In this document: piece after piece, positions 21,961 through 30,814 of the stretch | Layout: each line of letters opens with the position of its first letter | Numbering within the stretch: the first letter of the stretch is position 1 | Program-made: the position numbers and the translations under genes | DNA from: Neorhodopirellula pilleata | GTDB taxonomy: Bacteria > Planctomycetota > Planctomycetia > Pirellulales > Pirellulaceae | Reading direction: 5' to 3' | NCBI RefSeq assembly: GCF_007859915.1 | Contig: NZ_SJPM01000002.1 | Span: 313,346 to 377,345, forward strand | DNA length: 64,000 nt | The notes under the pieces: model-generated | Seen by the model: only the letters and a program-made list of their open reading frames with translations | What the model was told of the DNA's origin: nothing | Database searches by the model: none

Positions 21961-22241
21961 TGGCATAGGCTTCCAGCCTTTTTATACCCCACATCTTTTT
22001 GACCCCCACGAGCTCGTCTCGTGGGTGAATAAGGTTCGCAAGCTAGACAACGACACCCTCCCAATTTTCCGATTTTCACTTGTGCTCGCCGCTTGAAGCG
22101 GCGAGCACAAGTAAAAATCGGAAGGTTGGGCGAATTGCGGCTCGTGTCGAGCTTGCCTACCTCGGCTTCCTGCCAGACGAGCTGGCAGGGGAGCAATACA
22201 TGAGGACTTGTGGGATATAACAAGGCTGGAAGCCTAGGCCA
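21961..22241. mobile_element. 281-bp nested inverted-repeat element (MITE-like or structured RNA)
   Basis: Terminal inverted repeats of 33 nt with a few mismatches: 21961-21993 begins TGGCATAGGCTTCCAGCCTT, and 22209-22241 is its complement, ending GGAAGCCTAGGCCA. Inside, 22062-22132 is a long palindrome centred on a 17-nt perfect stem with a one-base centre (CTTGTGCTCGCCGCTT / AAGCGGCGAGCACAAG). Two smaller hairpins flank it: one near 22006-22026 (CCCACGAG/CTCGTGGG) and one near 22171-22191 (CCTGCCAG/CTGGCAGG). There is no open frame with coding character. It sits between two convergent genes. Confidence 0.65.
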
Positions 22242-22300
22242 GTGATTGTTCACGCGATGCTTAATCGGCCTATATCGATGCAGTTCTTGCTCGATCGGGT

Positions 22301-23704
22301 TCAGAACTGCATTTGGTACTTTTGGGTCATTTCCCGGCGAACCGCTGCGGTCATTTGATCGATTTGGTTGAGCGCTTCGCGATAGCTGCCATAGGCGTTG
22401 CCTCGCGCCATCGCGTCGGTAACGCGTTGATAATCCGTGCTGCTGTTGAAGTTATAGTAGCCGGATCCGTCATTGTAGTAGCCGTTGTCGAGGCCTTGAT
22501 TGGCTTTGATCTTGCCTGCCTCAATATTCGTTTGACGAACCGAGAGCGCGTTACCTCGCAATAGTTCGGCCACGTTCGTGCCGTACTGAATCATTTCCGG
22601 ATCGACGTTAAGCGTGGTCAATTCATCAATCTGGCGGGCTCGTTTGTCATTCCAACTTGCCATCGCTCCGGCGGTTTGCGATTGGTGGTCGCGAGTTTGT
22701 TCGATGATGCTGTTGATTTCGTCAAAGTAATGTTTGGATTGATAAGCGATCTGCTTTTCTTTGTCATCGGCCAGTGACGGCCGATTTGCGACTCGCTCGG
22801 CTTGGCTTTGCAAACTGAAAATACTGAGCAGCCCGCTGAGAGTGGTTTGCGTCACCGGACCTTGCAATGACAGTTCGTTGCCTTCGGTCGATGCCTTCCA
22901 CGTTTTGACTTCCGGAGCGGCAAACCCATTCTTCTCGAGGATCTCGGCCAACATGTCCGGAGCGATCGAATTGAGCGACGATGGTGACTTGGAGAATTGG
23001 AATTTGACGATGAACTGTTGCAGGCTTTGTCGGCCGACGATCACACTGATGCCTTCGATCGATGCCAAAATTTTGGCCACCGCTTCAGGACGGTTGGACT
23101 GCAACGACTTGAGTCCCTCCAATCGCTTCGCTAATGGCACCGGCGAAATGAGGTTCTTCAACTCAACGGTCATCATGAACGAAAGATAGGCCTCGGGCTG
23201 GTTGGCTTGGGCACTGAGGTAGGGCGAGTATTGGATATTGAGCGTTGGCGTTAGCCAGCCTGCAAGCAGCGCCCGATCGGTTGGCCGAAGAATGCCTAGT
23301 CGCTCTGGATGCGTCGTTCCCGGAACGAAGTAGGTTTGTTGAGGTGAATGAACGACCTTTTGATTCTCAACCGTATCGACATACCCGCCGAGTGATTCGG
23401 CCAACCGATCGGCATCGACCGGTTGCTTCAACACCGCGTAGCCGGCTTCCCATTTGGGACGTAATCCGGCCAGGTCCATATCAGCGATGAACCAGACTTC
23501 TTCAATCGTGTTGGTCGCCTGGCTAGAGAATCCAGCGTCTTTCATCAGCCTGTTGAGTGAAGGAACGTTGATGTAGCCGATCGCGTTTGCAGGTGACGGC
23601 GATCGATCCAGGAGCATCGCGATCTTCTCTTTGTCTTCGGCCATCGTGGGGCAAACCAGATAGATGGAAAGCAAGGCCGCATGGATGAGTGTTCGATATT
23701 TCAT
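22301..23704 (-). CDS. Exported protein of unknown function
   Basis: A 467-residue protein; I do not recognise the family. The start at 23704 (MKYRTLIHAALLSIYLVCPTMA) yields a signal peptide, so the mature protein is probably periplasmic. The middle is mixed alpha/beta. Residues about 290-380 are rich in Ser/Gln and helical. The C-terminal 100 residues contain Tyr/Asn/Gly-rich sequence ('NGYYNDGSGYYNFNSSTDY') and end with a helical, Gln/Met-rich tail. It stands alone, divergent from the HAD phosphatase, with a 258-bp gap that presumably holds both promoters. Confidence 0.6.
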   Translation of the reverse strand: MKYRTLIHAALLSIYLVCPTMAEDKEKIAMLLDRSPSPANAIGYINVPSLNRLMKDAGFSSQATNTIEEVWFIADMDLAGLRPKWEAGYAVLKQPVDADRLAESLGGYVDTVENQKVVHSPQQTYFVPGTTHPERLGILRPTDRALLAGWLTPTLNIQYSPYLSAQANQPEAYLSFMMTVELKNLISPVPLAKRLEGLKSLQSNRPEAVAKILASIEGISVIVGRQSLQQFIVKFQFSKSPSSLNSIAPDMLAEILEKNGFAAPEVKTWKASTEGNELSLQGPVTQTTLSGLLSIFSLQSQAERVANRPSLADDKEKQIAYQSKHYFDEINSIIEQTRDHQSQTAGAMASWNDKRARQIDELTTLNVDPEMIQYGTNVAELLRGNALSVRQTNIEAGKIKANQGLDNGYYNDGSGYYNFNSSTDYQRVTDAMARGNAYGSYREALNQIDQMTAAVRREMTQKYQMQF

Positions 23705-23974
23705 TGGTCTAACTTGATAAGCCGAGGTGTGTGATTCCGCCGAGTTGTGGTGTCCGCGATGGGTAGTATAAACAGTCGGTTGTCTGCGTGCGCCCCCAGC
23801 GAAATCGACGGTCGTCGGTATGATAATTAAGTTCCGAGACCAATGTCTCGGACTCGACGCTTTCACTCCACGATCGGCTGACTCGGAGTCGGGCGAACTA
23901 GGCTAAAATTGATATTCGTTTTGCACGTCCCTGGGGATAAGATCGATCTCACTTCAAACTTGATGGTGATTCCA

Positions 23975-24967
23975 ATGAACAGACTTCTTCAGTGCCTCTT
24001 GGCTGTTTTCTTTTGCTCGCCCGCGATTGCCGCCGAGCCTCTCCCGTCGTGGAATGACTCGCCATCGAGGAAGGCCATTGTCGATTTTGTCGAACGTGTC
24101 GCGAACCAGGATTCACCCGACCATGTCGCCGCTTCCCAGCGAATCGCGACATTCGACAATGATGGAACCCTTTGGTCGGAACAACCCGTTTACTTTCAGC
24201 TAAGTTTTGCTATCGATCGCGTTAAGAGCATGGCGTCGGAAAATCCACAATGGATATCGACCGAGCCCTTCAAGAGTGCGATTGCTGGTGACATCCAAGG
24301 AGTCATGGCGAGCGGGAAAGAGGGTTTGGTTCAGATCTTTGCCGCTTCGCACGCGAACATGACGGCCGACGAGTTCTCTGACTCCGTTCGTCATTGGCTT
24401 GAGACCGCGAAGCATCCTCAAACTGGCAAACGCTACCATGAAATGGTCTATCAACCCATGTTGGAGCTACTCGAATACTTGCGGGAGAATGACTTCAAGA
24501 CGTTCATCGTTTCCGGTGGCGGGGTTGATTTCATGCGAGTGTTCGCGGAGCAAACCTACGGCATTCCGCCGGAGCAGGTAGTCGGTTCGAGCGTCGCGGC
24601 CAAATTCGAAATGGTCGAAGGCGTTCCGACAATCGTTAAGTTGGCTCAAAATCCATTCGTCGATGACAAAGAAGGCAAACCGGTTGCAATCTACCAACAC
24701 ATTGGCCGGCGTCCCCTGCTCGCCGGCGGAAATTCCGACGGCGATTTACAAATGCTTCAGTACACAACGATCCCACGCGACCAAGCCGACACGACGCCTC
24801 GACTAGGTTTGATCGTTCACCATACCGACGCTGAACGCGAATGGGCTTACGACCGCGAGTCCCACATCGGCAAACTCAACGAAGCATGGAGCCAAGCCAA
24901 TCAGCGAGGTTGGGTCGTGGTCGACATGAAGCGGGATTGGAAGCAGATTCATCCTGTGAGGAAATAG
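23975..24967 (+). CDS. Exported HAD-superfamily phosphatase
   Basis: A 330-residue protein with a signal peptide (MNRLLQCLLAVFFCSPAIAAE). HAD motif I is F-D-N-D-G-T-L-W, with the nucleophilic and acid/base aspartates. Motif II is in 'FKTFIVSGGGVDFM', and motif III/IV is in 'RRPLLAGGNSDGDLQML'. This is the SerB-like C1-cap type. The substrate is unknown; an extracytoplasmic phosphomonoesterase is likely. ATG codons at 23963 and 23975 are both possible; 23975 gives the more compact signal peptide. Confidence 0.85.
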   Translation: MNRLLQCLLAVFFCSPAIAAEPLPSWNDSPSRKAIVDFVERVANQDSPDHVAASQRIATFDNDGTLWSEQPVYFQLSFAIDRVKSMASENPQWISTEPFKSAIAGDIQGVMASGKEGLVQIFAASHANMTADEFSDSVRHWLETAKHPQTGKRYHEMVYQPMLELLEYLRENDFKTFIVSGGGVDFMRVFAEQTYGIPPEQVVGSSVAAKFEMVEGVPTIVKLAQNPFVDDKEGKPVAIYQHIGRRPLLAGGNSDGDLQMLQYTTIPRDQADTTPRLGLIVHHTDAEREWAYDRESHIGKLNEAWSQANQRGWVVVDMKRDWKQIHPVRK

Positions 24968-25023
24968 AGGATCATTCGACAATTCTCGCTGATCGCCACC
25001 GACGTTGTGGGTGTTGATGTCGT

Positions 25024-25089
25024 CGTTTAACGGCAAGCCGCAGGCGTCGTTGCCCTGTTTTGCCTACGCCTGCGGCTCGCCGTTAAACG
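25024..25089. repeat. REP-like 23-nt inverted repeat between convergent genes
   Basis: Arms 25024-25046 (CGTTTAACGGCAAGCCGCAG then GCG) and 25067-25089 are inverted with one mismatch, around a 20-nt loop. It lies between the HAD gene and the second sulfatase, which converge, so the transcript hairpin could serve as a two-way terminator. No U-tract is present. It is more likely one copy of a dispersed palindromic repeat. Confidence 0.7.
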
Positions 25090-25182
25090 AAAATGCTCAA
25101 TACCGTTGCAATCAACGGCCGACTCGCCACAAACCAAAGCAAATTGCTGTGGTTTGCGGCTTTTCAAGAGAGACCAAGTGAA

Positions 25183-26745
25183 TTACTTGCCGCCCATGCT
25201 CGATTCGATTTGCTTTTGCACTTTTTCGAGGTTGAACGAACCAGGGGTTTGGCTCGGCGGGAATTCCTTCATCGTCATCAGGAATTTTCCAGCGAGTTGT
25301 TGCATCGGTGCAAGCACAAACACTCGAGCCAAAAACCAGTCGTTGTAAGTGTTCGAATTGTGCTGAGCCTTTTCAAATGGATCGCGGCGGAGGTTGAATA
25401 GCAATGGAACACGAAGTTCCGTGAACGGCTCGCGCCATACTTCGAACGCCATTCCGCGATTTTCAAGGAACACAGCTTTCCAGGCGTCATACCGCATCGC
25501 AACAATTTGTCCATCGTCGTTGATGTACATGAACTCGTGCCGGGGAGACTCGTCGGACTTACCGGTTAGGTAGTCGAGCTGGTTATAGCCGTCGATGTGA
25601 TTTTTGTAGTCGCGTCCATTGAGCGTCACACCCGACTTCAATTGTTCTTTGATGTCCGTACTACCACCGATCGCCGCAAACGTGGGCAGCCAATCTTCGT
25701 GAGCGACAATACCGTTGAGGACGGTCCCGGCCTTGAATTTTCCAGGCCAACGGACGTAGCACGGCACACGGTAGGCGCCTTCCCAGTTCGAATTCTTTTC
25801 GCTGCGAAATGGCGTTGTCCCGGCATCGGGCCATGTGTTGTAGTGGGGACCATTGTCGGTCGAGTATTGCACCACGGTGTTGTCGGCGATTCCCAATTCG
25901 TCAAGCAGATCAAGCAGTTCGCCGACATGCATGTCGTGCTCGATCATGCCGTCGGTGTATTCGTCGTTTCCTTTGTTGCGATGTTCTTCCTTAACGTGGG
26001 TACGAAAGTGCATCCGTGTTCCGTTCCACCAACAGAAGAATGGTTTGCCCGCCGAGTGTTGACGCTTGATAAAATCTTTCGCTGCGGCTAGCGTTTCTTC
26101 GTCGATGGTTTCCATTCGTTTCTTGGTCAACGGTCCGGTATCTTCGATCGTTTGACCACCATTGCCGTCTGCCTTGCAATGTAAGACGCCTCGTGGTCCA
26201 TAAAGCTCCGCGAACGTCTTTCCGTTAGCCATCACCATGTCGGACGGATAATCTTCGTTCTCGGGTTCTTCCTCTGCGTTGAGGTGATATAAGTTCCCGA
26301 GGAACTCATCAAAGCCGTGCATCGTCGGCAGATGTTCGTCGCGGTCACCTTGGTGGTTCTTACCAAACTGACCGGTCGAATACCCGAGACTCTTCATCAC
26401 GGTCGCCATCGTGACGTCGGTTTTCTGCCAACCTTCCTTCGCGCCGGGAATTCCAACCTTCGTCATGCCGCTGCGGACCGGAACGCTTCCGCTAATGAAC
26501 GCGGCCCGACCGGCTGTGCAAGACTGCTGGCCATAGTAGTCGGTGAAGAAGATTCCCTCATTCGCGACACGATCGATGTTGGGAGTTTGATAGCCCATCA
26601 TGCCACGGTTGTAGAAGCTGATGTTTTCGGTGCCGATGTCGTCGCCCCATATGACGAGGACGTTTGGCTTTTCTTGTGCGTGAAGAGTCGCCGCAACTGC
26701 GGCCCAAACGACGAGTAAACACGAGCTTGTGAATCGAAATTTCAT
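25183..26745 (-). CDS. Secreted arylsulfatase
   Basis: A 520-residue type I sulfatase. The signal peptide starts at 26745 (MKFRFTSSCLLVVWAAVAATLHAQ). Metal ligands are in VIWGDDIG, and the formylglycine motif is C76-T-A-G-R, a C-x-A-x-R variant rather than the C-x-P-x-R of the other sulfatase in this window. Other conserved parts are GQFGKNHQGD, and YSTDNGPHYNTWPDAGTTPF near residue 330. It ends at the normal family length without an extra domain. Its substrate is probably different from that of the 14416-16377 enzyme. Confidence 0.93.
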   Translation of the reverse strand: MKFRFTSSCLLVVWAAVAATLHAQEKPNVLVIWGDDIGTENISFYNRGMMGYQTPNIDRVANEGIFFTDYYGQQSCTAGRAAFISGSVPVRSGMTKVGIPGAKEGWQKTDVTMATVMKSLGYSTGQFGKNHQGDRDEHLPTMHGFDEFLGNLYHLNAEEEPENEDYPSDMVMANGKTFAELYGPRGVLHCKADGNGGQTIEDTGPLTKKRMETIDEETLAAAKDFIKRQHSAGKPFFCWWNGTRMHFRTHVKEEHRNKGNDEYTDGMIEHDMHVGELLDLLDELGIADNTVVQYSTDNGPHYNTWPDAGTTPFRSEKNSNWEGAYRVPCYVRWPGKFKAGTVLNGIVAHEDWLPTFAAIGGSTDIKEQLKSGVTLNGRDYKNHIDGYNQLDYLTGKSDESPRHEFMYINDDGQIVAMRYDAWKAVFLENRGMAFEVWREPFTELRVPLLFNLRRDPFEKAQHNSNTYNDWFLARVFVLAPMQQLAGKFLMTMKEFPPSQTPGSFNLEKVQKQIESSMGGK

Positions 26746-26891
26746 GTTGAAGTACCTCGTGAAGTGATAGAGAGAGACCTGAGAAGATTGAGTCCGACTA
26801 GCCGTCGCGTTTGATGATATCCAGATTCTGCACTGTCGGTTGGGCCTTCCTGAAACTTTCACTTCGTTTGGATACTATCTGCCTTAGGCTT

Positions 26892-27836
26892 TTAATAGCT
26901 CGCCCGACGAACACCGATCAACGAATAGCCGGGGTAGTTGGACAAGACCATCTGCGTCGCGATTTCGCTATTGCGAGCCGTCACCATGACGCTCGTCGGT
27001 CGGCCGTAGACACCTGGTCGTGGTTGCAACTGAACTTCCCAAAACGACGTCAACCCGGTGCGGGCGGCTAGCATGTTGAGTTTGAGTAACTCCAATTGTT
27101 GATGTTCGGCTTGTTGCGATGCCGCTTGTTGATAAGCCATCGCTTCGGATCGCATCATCAAGTCCTCGCTGGACCGGCTGGATTCTTCGGACCGCAGCCA
27201 AGCTTCCCAACCGGGACTCAAGACCTCGAGATCTTTCTCGCTGAACATGAAGAACGGTACTGCGATCTGATCGCCGGTGGACAACTCCATCAAGACACCT
27301 TCGAGTGGATAGGTCTTGGGTTTGCCGGCCAGCTGACTAACGAAACGTCTCAGATCCGCTTCATTTTCCATCGGCTTGGACTCTAGTTTCGACAGCACTC
27401 TCAGTGCCACCGCTTGATGCAGCGGGTCCATGGAAGAGAACGCCTTGCCGTTGATCGTCGGAACGCCGCGAATGTTTGCGAGGGTGTAATCCTTTTTGCC
27501 GTAGGCAACCACTTTCGCTTGCATCTTCAATCCGTCACGCGACGTCCAAGTCTGCATGTGTTCGGGATCATTCGAACCAGAGTCGCCTTTGACGACCCGT
27601 TCGCGAACGAACTCGCGGTCCTGAGGGGAAAGTTCGGCCAACTCGACCGCCGCCAATCGCCCTGAGTGTTTACGTTTCAGGACGACGGTCGAATCATTCG
27701 CCGCAATCAACTCGCCTTCGATCGTGGCGCCGCCCGCCCGACTGGTCCATGTTCTCGGCTGAGCGACAGCCGTTTGGCAGGTTAGCCACAGAGTCAACAC
27801 CCATGAAGTGAGCAAGAAAAAAAATGGACGATTCAT
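26892..27836 (-). CDS. Exported SHD1-domain protein
   Basis: A 314-residue secreted protein (signal peptide ends QTAVAQ). Two copies of an SLA1-homology-1-like beta-barrel pattern are visible: residues about 27-80 ('RTWTSRAGGATIEGELI...VVLKRKHSGRLAAVELAELS') and about 94-130 ('QTWTSRDGLKMQAKVVAYGKKDY'). SHD1 domains are common in planctomycete exported proteins; their role is unknown. The C-terminal half is helical. It is the last of three minus-strand genes, 26 bp after the Gly/Pro-rich protein. Confidence 0.75.
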   Translation of the reverse strand: MNRPFFFLLTSWVLTLWLTCQTAVAQPRTWTSRAGGATIEGELIAANDSTVVLKRKHSGRLAAVELAELSPQDREFVRERVVKGDSGSNDPEHMQTWTSRDGLKMQAKVVAYGKKDYTLANIRGVPTINGKAFSSMDPLHQAVALRVLSKLESKPMENEADLRRFVSQLAGKPKTYPLEGVLMELSTGDQIAVPFFMFSEKDLEVLSPGWEAWLRSEESSRSSEDLMMRSEAMAYQQAASQQAEHQQLELLKLNMLAARTGLTSFWEVQLQPRPGVYGRPTSVMVTARNSEIATQMVLSNYPGYSLIGVRRASY

Positions 27837-27862
27837 CAGCGCGGGTTCCTCTCAAGTATTCA

Positions 27863-29548
27863 TCATTGCTCAGTTGCGGATTCTTCGGGCGCGGGCAATC
27901 TCACCAGAAGATAAGTGTCCTGAGTTTCCGTCCCGAAGTGTACCAAGACGGACGCCTCATCTTGAGTCAGATTATACAAGCCGGTTTCGGCAATCACATC
28001 CTCGCTTTCGCCGATTCGCAAGGCGACACGCTGTGTCTCTTTGTCAACACGTCCCTGGATGGCCTGGGTCTGGTCGGTTTCTTTGTTGTAGATCGTGCCT
28101 GAAACGATTCCCTCTTTGTTGACGGCCAACTGCACGATGCGGGTCGGGTCAACATCATCAGGATCCGTCGTTAAGGCAAATGTTCCCAGCGGTAGCCACT
28201 GCGAATTTTCGGCGGTTTCTAGGTTTTCGGGCGCGGGAACCGTCGCCAACGTCGCGGCGCTCTCGGCGAACTCGTCCGCACTGGCAATCTCGTTTCCGCT
28301 GATGTAGACGCTGTTGTCTTGATAGGTGACGTTTCCTCCGGTGCCGTAGTCGTAGTAGGCCGGTTGTTGCCAAGACGCCGCGGGCGCATTCCAAGTGAAC
28401 CAACTCGTCACGTCGGTGTAGGTTGGCGTGCCCCACCAGTAGGTATAGGGGTAGTTGGCGTACGAATAAAAATAGTGCCAACCGCTGCACCGAAATTGAT
28501 GACGAGCCCACCAATCCGGGCGAAAGTAGCCTGGATACCGACCGCCATACCAATGATCACGAACGTTGTTTCCCCAATTGTGGAAATGATCATAGCGGTT
28601 TGGATTGAGTGCCGGCAGCGTTGTGGCGTTGCCGATTTGATTTTGCCAGCGTCGATTGATGGAGTGGTAACGGTCGTTGTCGATGTTGGCCCATCGAGGT
28701 TTGTTACTGATGACCGTGTTGTTGCCAAGGTTGACATCCCCGATGTCTATCGATGGCCGTTGGGCGATCGGAAGTCGATCGCCGGGCAATGTTGTCGGCC
28801 TTCCGGGACGGTCTGGGCGATTCGATCCCAGATCGCCTGGCAGCGTCGTGGGCTTTCCGGGGCGGCCTGGGCCAGATGGGCCGATCGGTTTGTCGAGTCC
28901 TAAAAAGTCACCAAGCTCGCCGCCGGAAGGGCGACCGCCGGGAAGTTTTCCGAAGTCGGGCATCGACGGGCGACTGCTGCCCGGCGGGGTGACGGCGGGG
29001 CGATTGAACCCGCCGGGACGACCGCCGTCAGGCACACGGCCTGGAAGGGTCGTGGGACGGTTGCCAAGGCTGCCACGATCAGGAAGCTTGACATCTGGTC
29101 GTGAGGGAAGGGTTGTCGGCAAGGAGGCATCGGGACGGTTCAAACCGGGGCGATTTGGACTGGGGCGATTGATGCCCGGGTCTGATATGCTCGGGCGGCT
29201 AATGTTTGGCCGAGTGCTACTGCCGCCCAAGTGAGGCATACTTGTCTGAGGTCGCTGAACTGGCAAACCGCCGCCGCCAAAATTGGGACGGGCTCCGAGG
29301 TTCGCAGACGCGTTTCCAAGATTCGGTCGAGCGTTCATGTTGGGACGCCCGCCACCAAAGCTGGCACTCCCACCTCCGCCGATCGAACGCCCGCCTCCTC
29401 CGCTAAACGAATGCCCGCCGCCACGCCCGCCCAGGCCTCCCGCGTCTATTTCCGGATTACCGATCAGCAACAGGGTTGCCGACAAGACTGCGATTTGGAA
29501 ACCGTGAAGGATCGGCTGATTTTTCATGAAGGATTGGACTCGCATCAT
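27863..29548 (-). CDS. Exported low-complexity Gly/Pro/Arg-rich protein with TTLP repeats
   Basis: A 561-residue protein. After an N-terminal signal (effective start perhaps the Met at 29527), residues 35-100 are Gly-rich ('GGRGGGHSFSGGGG'). Residues 100-290 are Pro/Arg/Asn-rich with five TTLP elements and repeated RPG/RPS units. Residues 290-400 are rich in Trp, Tyr and His ('GWHYFYSYANYPYTYWW'). A C-terminal beta-rich domain spans about 435-555. The ATG overlaps the stop of the upstream gene by 4 bp (ATGA). A structural or surface-associated role is inferred from composition only. Confidence 0.72.
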   Translation of the reverse strand: MMRVQSFMKNQPILHGFQIAVLSATLLLIGNPEIDAGGLGGRGGGHSFSGGGGRSIGGGGSASFGGGRPNMNARPNLGNASANLGARPNFGGGGLPVQRPQTSMPHLGGSSTRPNISRPSISDPGINRPSPNRPGLNRPDASLPTTLPSRPDVKLPDRGSLGNRPTTLPGRVPDGGRPGGFNRPAVTPPGSSRPSMPDFGKLPGGRPSGGELGDFLGLDKPIGPSGPGRPGKPTTLPGDLGSNRPDRPGRPTTLPGDRLPIAQRPSIDIGDVNLGNNTVISNKPRWANIDNDRYHSINRRWQNQIGNATTLPALNPNRYDHFHNWGNNVRDHWYGGRYPGYFRPDWWARHQFRCSGWHYFYSYANYPYTYWWGTPTYTDVTSWFTWNAPAASWQQPAYYDYGTGGNVTYQDNSVYISGNEIASADEFAESAATLATVPAPENLETAENSQWLPLGTFALTTDPDDVDPTRIVQLAVNKEGIVSGTIYNKETDQTQAIQGRVDKETQRVALRIGESEDVIAETGLYNLTQDEASVLVHFGTETQDTYLLVRLPAPEESATEQ

Positions 29549-30510
29549 TCTGCCTCCGCAGTCGGTAAGGGTTCGTTCGTGTTCGGCGGTGTGGTCGCGA
29601 TGCGTTTCATTGTGATTTCGATGCTGGATGGCATCGGTTCACCTTCGATCTCTCGCGATACCAGTTGGACGGTCATCGTGTCGCGATTTTCCGGGCGAAG
29701 AACATAAGTTCCCGATGCGGCACGTCCGTCGGGCAACGTTTGTGTCATCTTCAAACTCCAGTGATTCTCCTCTCCGGTCCAAAAGCCTTCACCAAACGTC
29801 CCATCACTAAGATAGGTCCACGATCGAACCCGATTGGCAATGGGATCATATCCGACGATTTCAAAACCCAGCATCTGTTGGCCTGAAGAATCCGTGATGG
29901 TTCGGCGAAGGAATCGACGTCCGGGCAAGAATTCGATTTCACTTTGCAGCTCTTCAGGCGAAGAGTCTTGCCAAGTTCCGACGAGCCATCCTAACGACTC
30001 GATGGCTTCACTTGCGGCTGATTGCAAGGTTGCCTCCGGAGACTGTTCAACAATCGATGTGATCTTCCAGGTCTTAACGTTCTTTGACATCGTGAGGACG
30101 AAGTACGAGTCCTCATCCGCAACGTCCGCCGCTTTGAGTGTCGTCGACCCTTGCACGATGGCCTTCGTTGGGTTTTCGACGAAGACGCCACTTGATTGTG
30201 CGTCGAGTTGGAGAGTCGGCTCGTTGGCAATCGCGTTTTTGAGACGATCCAGGAAAGCCTCTGCATTGTCGATCTGTGTGCCGGCGGAGTCGTCGCGATA
30301 CTGAAGATCAGGACTCAACAGATCGGCAAGTTGATCGAACTTTCGATCATTGAACGCGGCAACGTATTGCCGCAATTGAATTCGAATCTGTTCTTCGGCT
30401 GATCGCTCCGGCGGGGACGCGTCCGAGTCACTTTGAGCCACCGCAATGGAAGCCGGACATCCCAACCACCAACAACACGCAAGACAGACGACCTGCAGTA
30501 TCTTGAACAT
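29545..30510 (-). CDS. Exported two-domain protein: NTF2/SnoaL-like plus DUF1579-like
   Basis: A 321-residue secreted protein (signal peptide ends SIAVAQ). Residues about 40-155 follow the SnoaL-like/DUF4440 pattern: 'IRIQLRQYVAAFNDRKFDQLADLLSPD' with a later 'TTLKAADVADEDSYFVLTM'. Residues about 170-310 look like a lipocalin-type DUF1579 domain, beginning LGWLVGTWQDSS and containing 'GFEIVGYDPIANRVRSW'. Function unknown. It is the first gene of the three-gene minus-strand unit; the ATG at 30510 replaces a TTG two codons upstream. Confidence 0.72.
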   Translation of the reverse strand: MFKILQVVCLACCWWLGCPASIAVAQSDSDASPPERSAEEQIRIQLRQYVAAFNDRKFDQLADLLSPDLQYRDDSAGTQIDNAEAFLDRLKNAIANEPTLQLDAQSSGVFVENPTKAIVQGSTTLKAADVADEDSYFVLTMSKNVKTWKITSIVEQSPEATLQSAASEAIESLGWLVGTWQDSSPEELQSEIEFLPGRRFLRRTITDSSGQQMLGFEIVGYDPIANRVRSWTYLSDGTFGEGFWTGEENHWSLKMTQTLPDGRAASGTYVLRPENRDTMTVQLVSREIEGEPMPSSIEITMKRIATTPPNTNEPLPTAEAE

Positions 30511-30814
30511 TGCCAACCTCCCGACGCTTCAGTGAGCGAGTGTAGACCTTGGTCGCCCGAACTGGCCTTCAAGCACAACCTGGCGGCCCCTTGGTACGCG
30601 AACATAACCGCGTCCGCTTCGCACCACATCGTATACTACCGACCACCACGATGTTGACGAAAATCCGTCGGGTAACCAACAGAATCCGCACTGTGTGTTA
30701 TCTTCGCTCTTGAATTTGCAAAAAACGTTGGGCCAAGCCGGAGTGTCGGTTTCTTCCGATCCGATCAATCAGCAGGTAGAAGGATCGAGCGATTGGGAAT
30801 AGAGGACACGCGGC
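30511..30814. other. Divergent intergenic region, no gene seen
   Basis: This 304-bp gap separates the minus-strand SnoaL-like operon from the plus-strand porin. I see no coding frame or clear hairpin. It must hold both promoters. An AGAGGA ribosome-binding site lies about 9 bp before the porin ATG. Confidence 0.5.
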
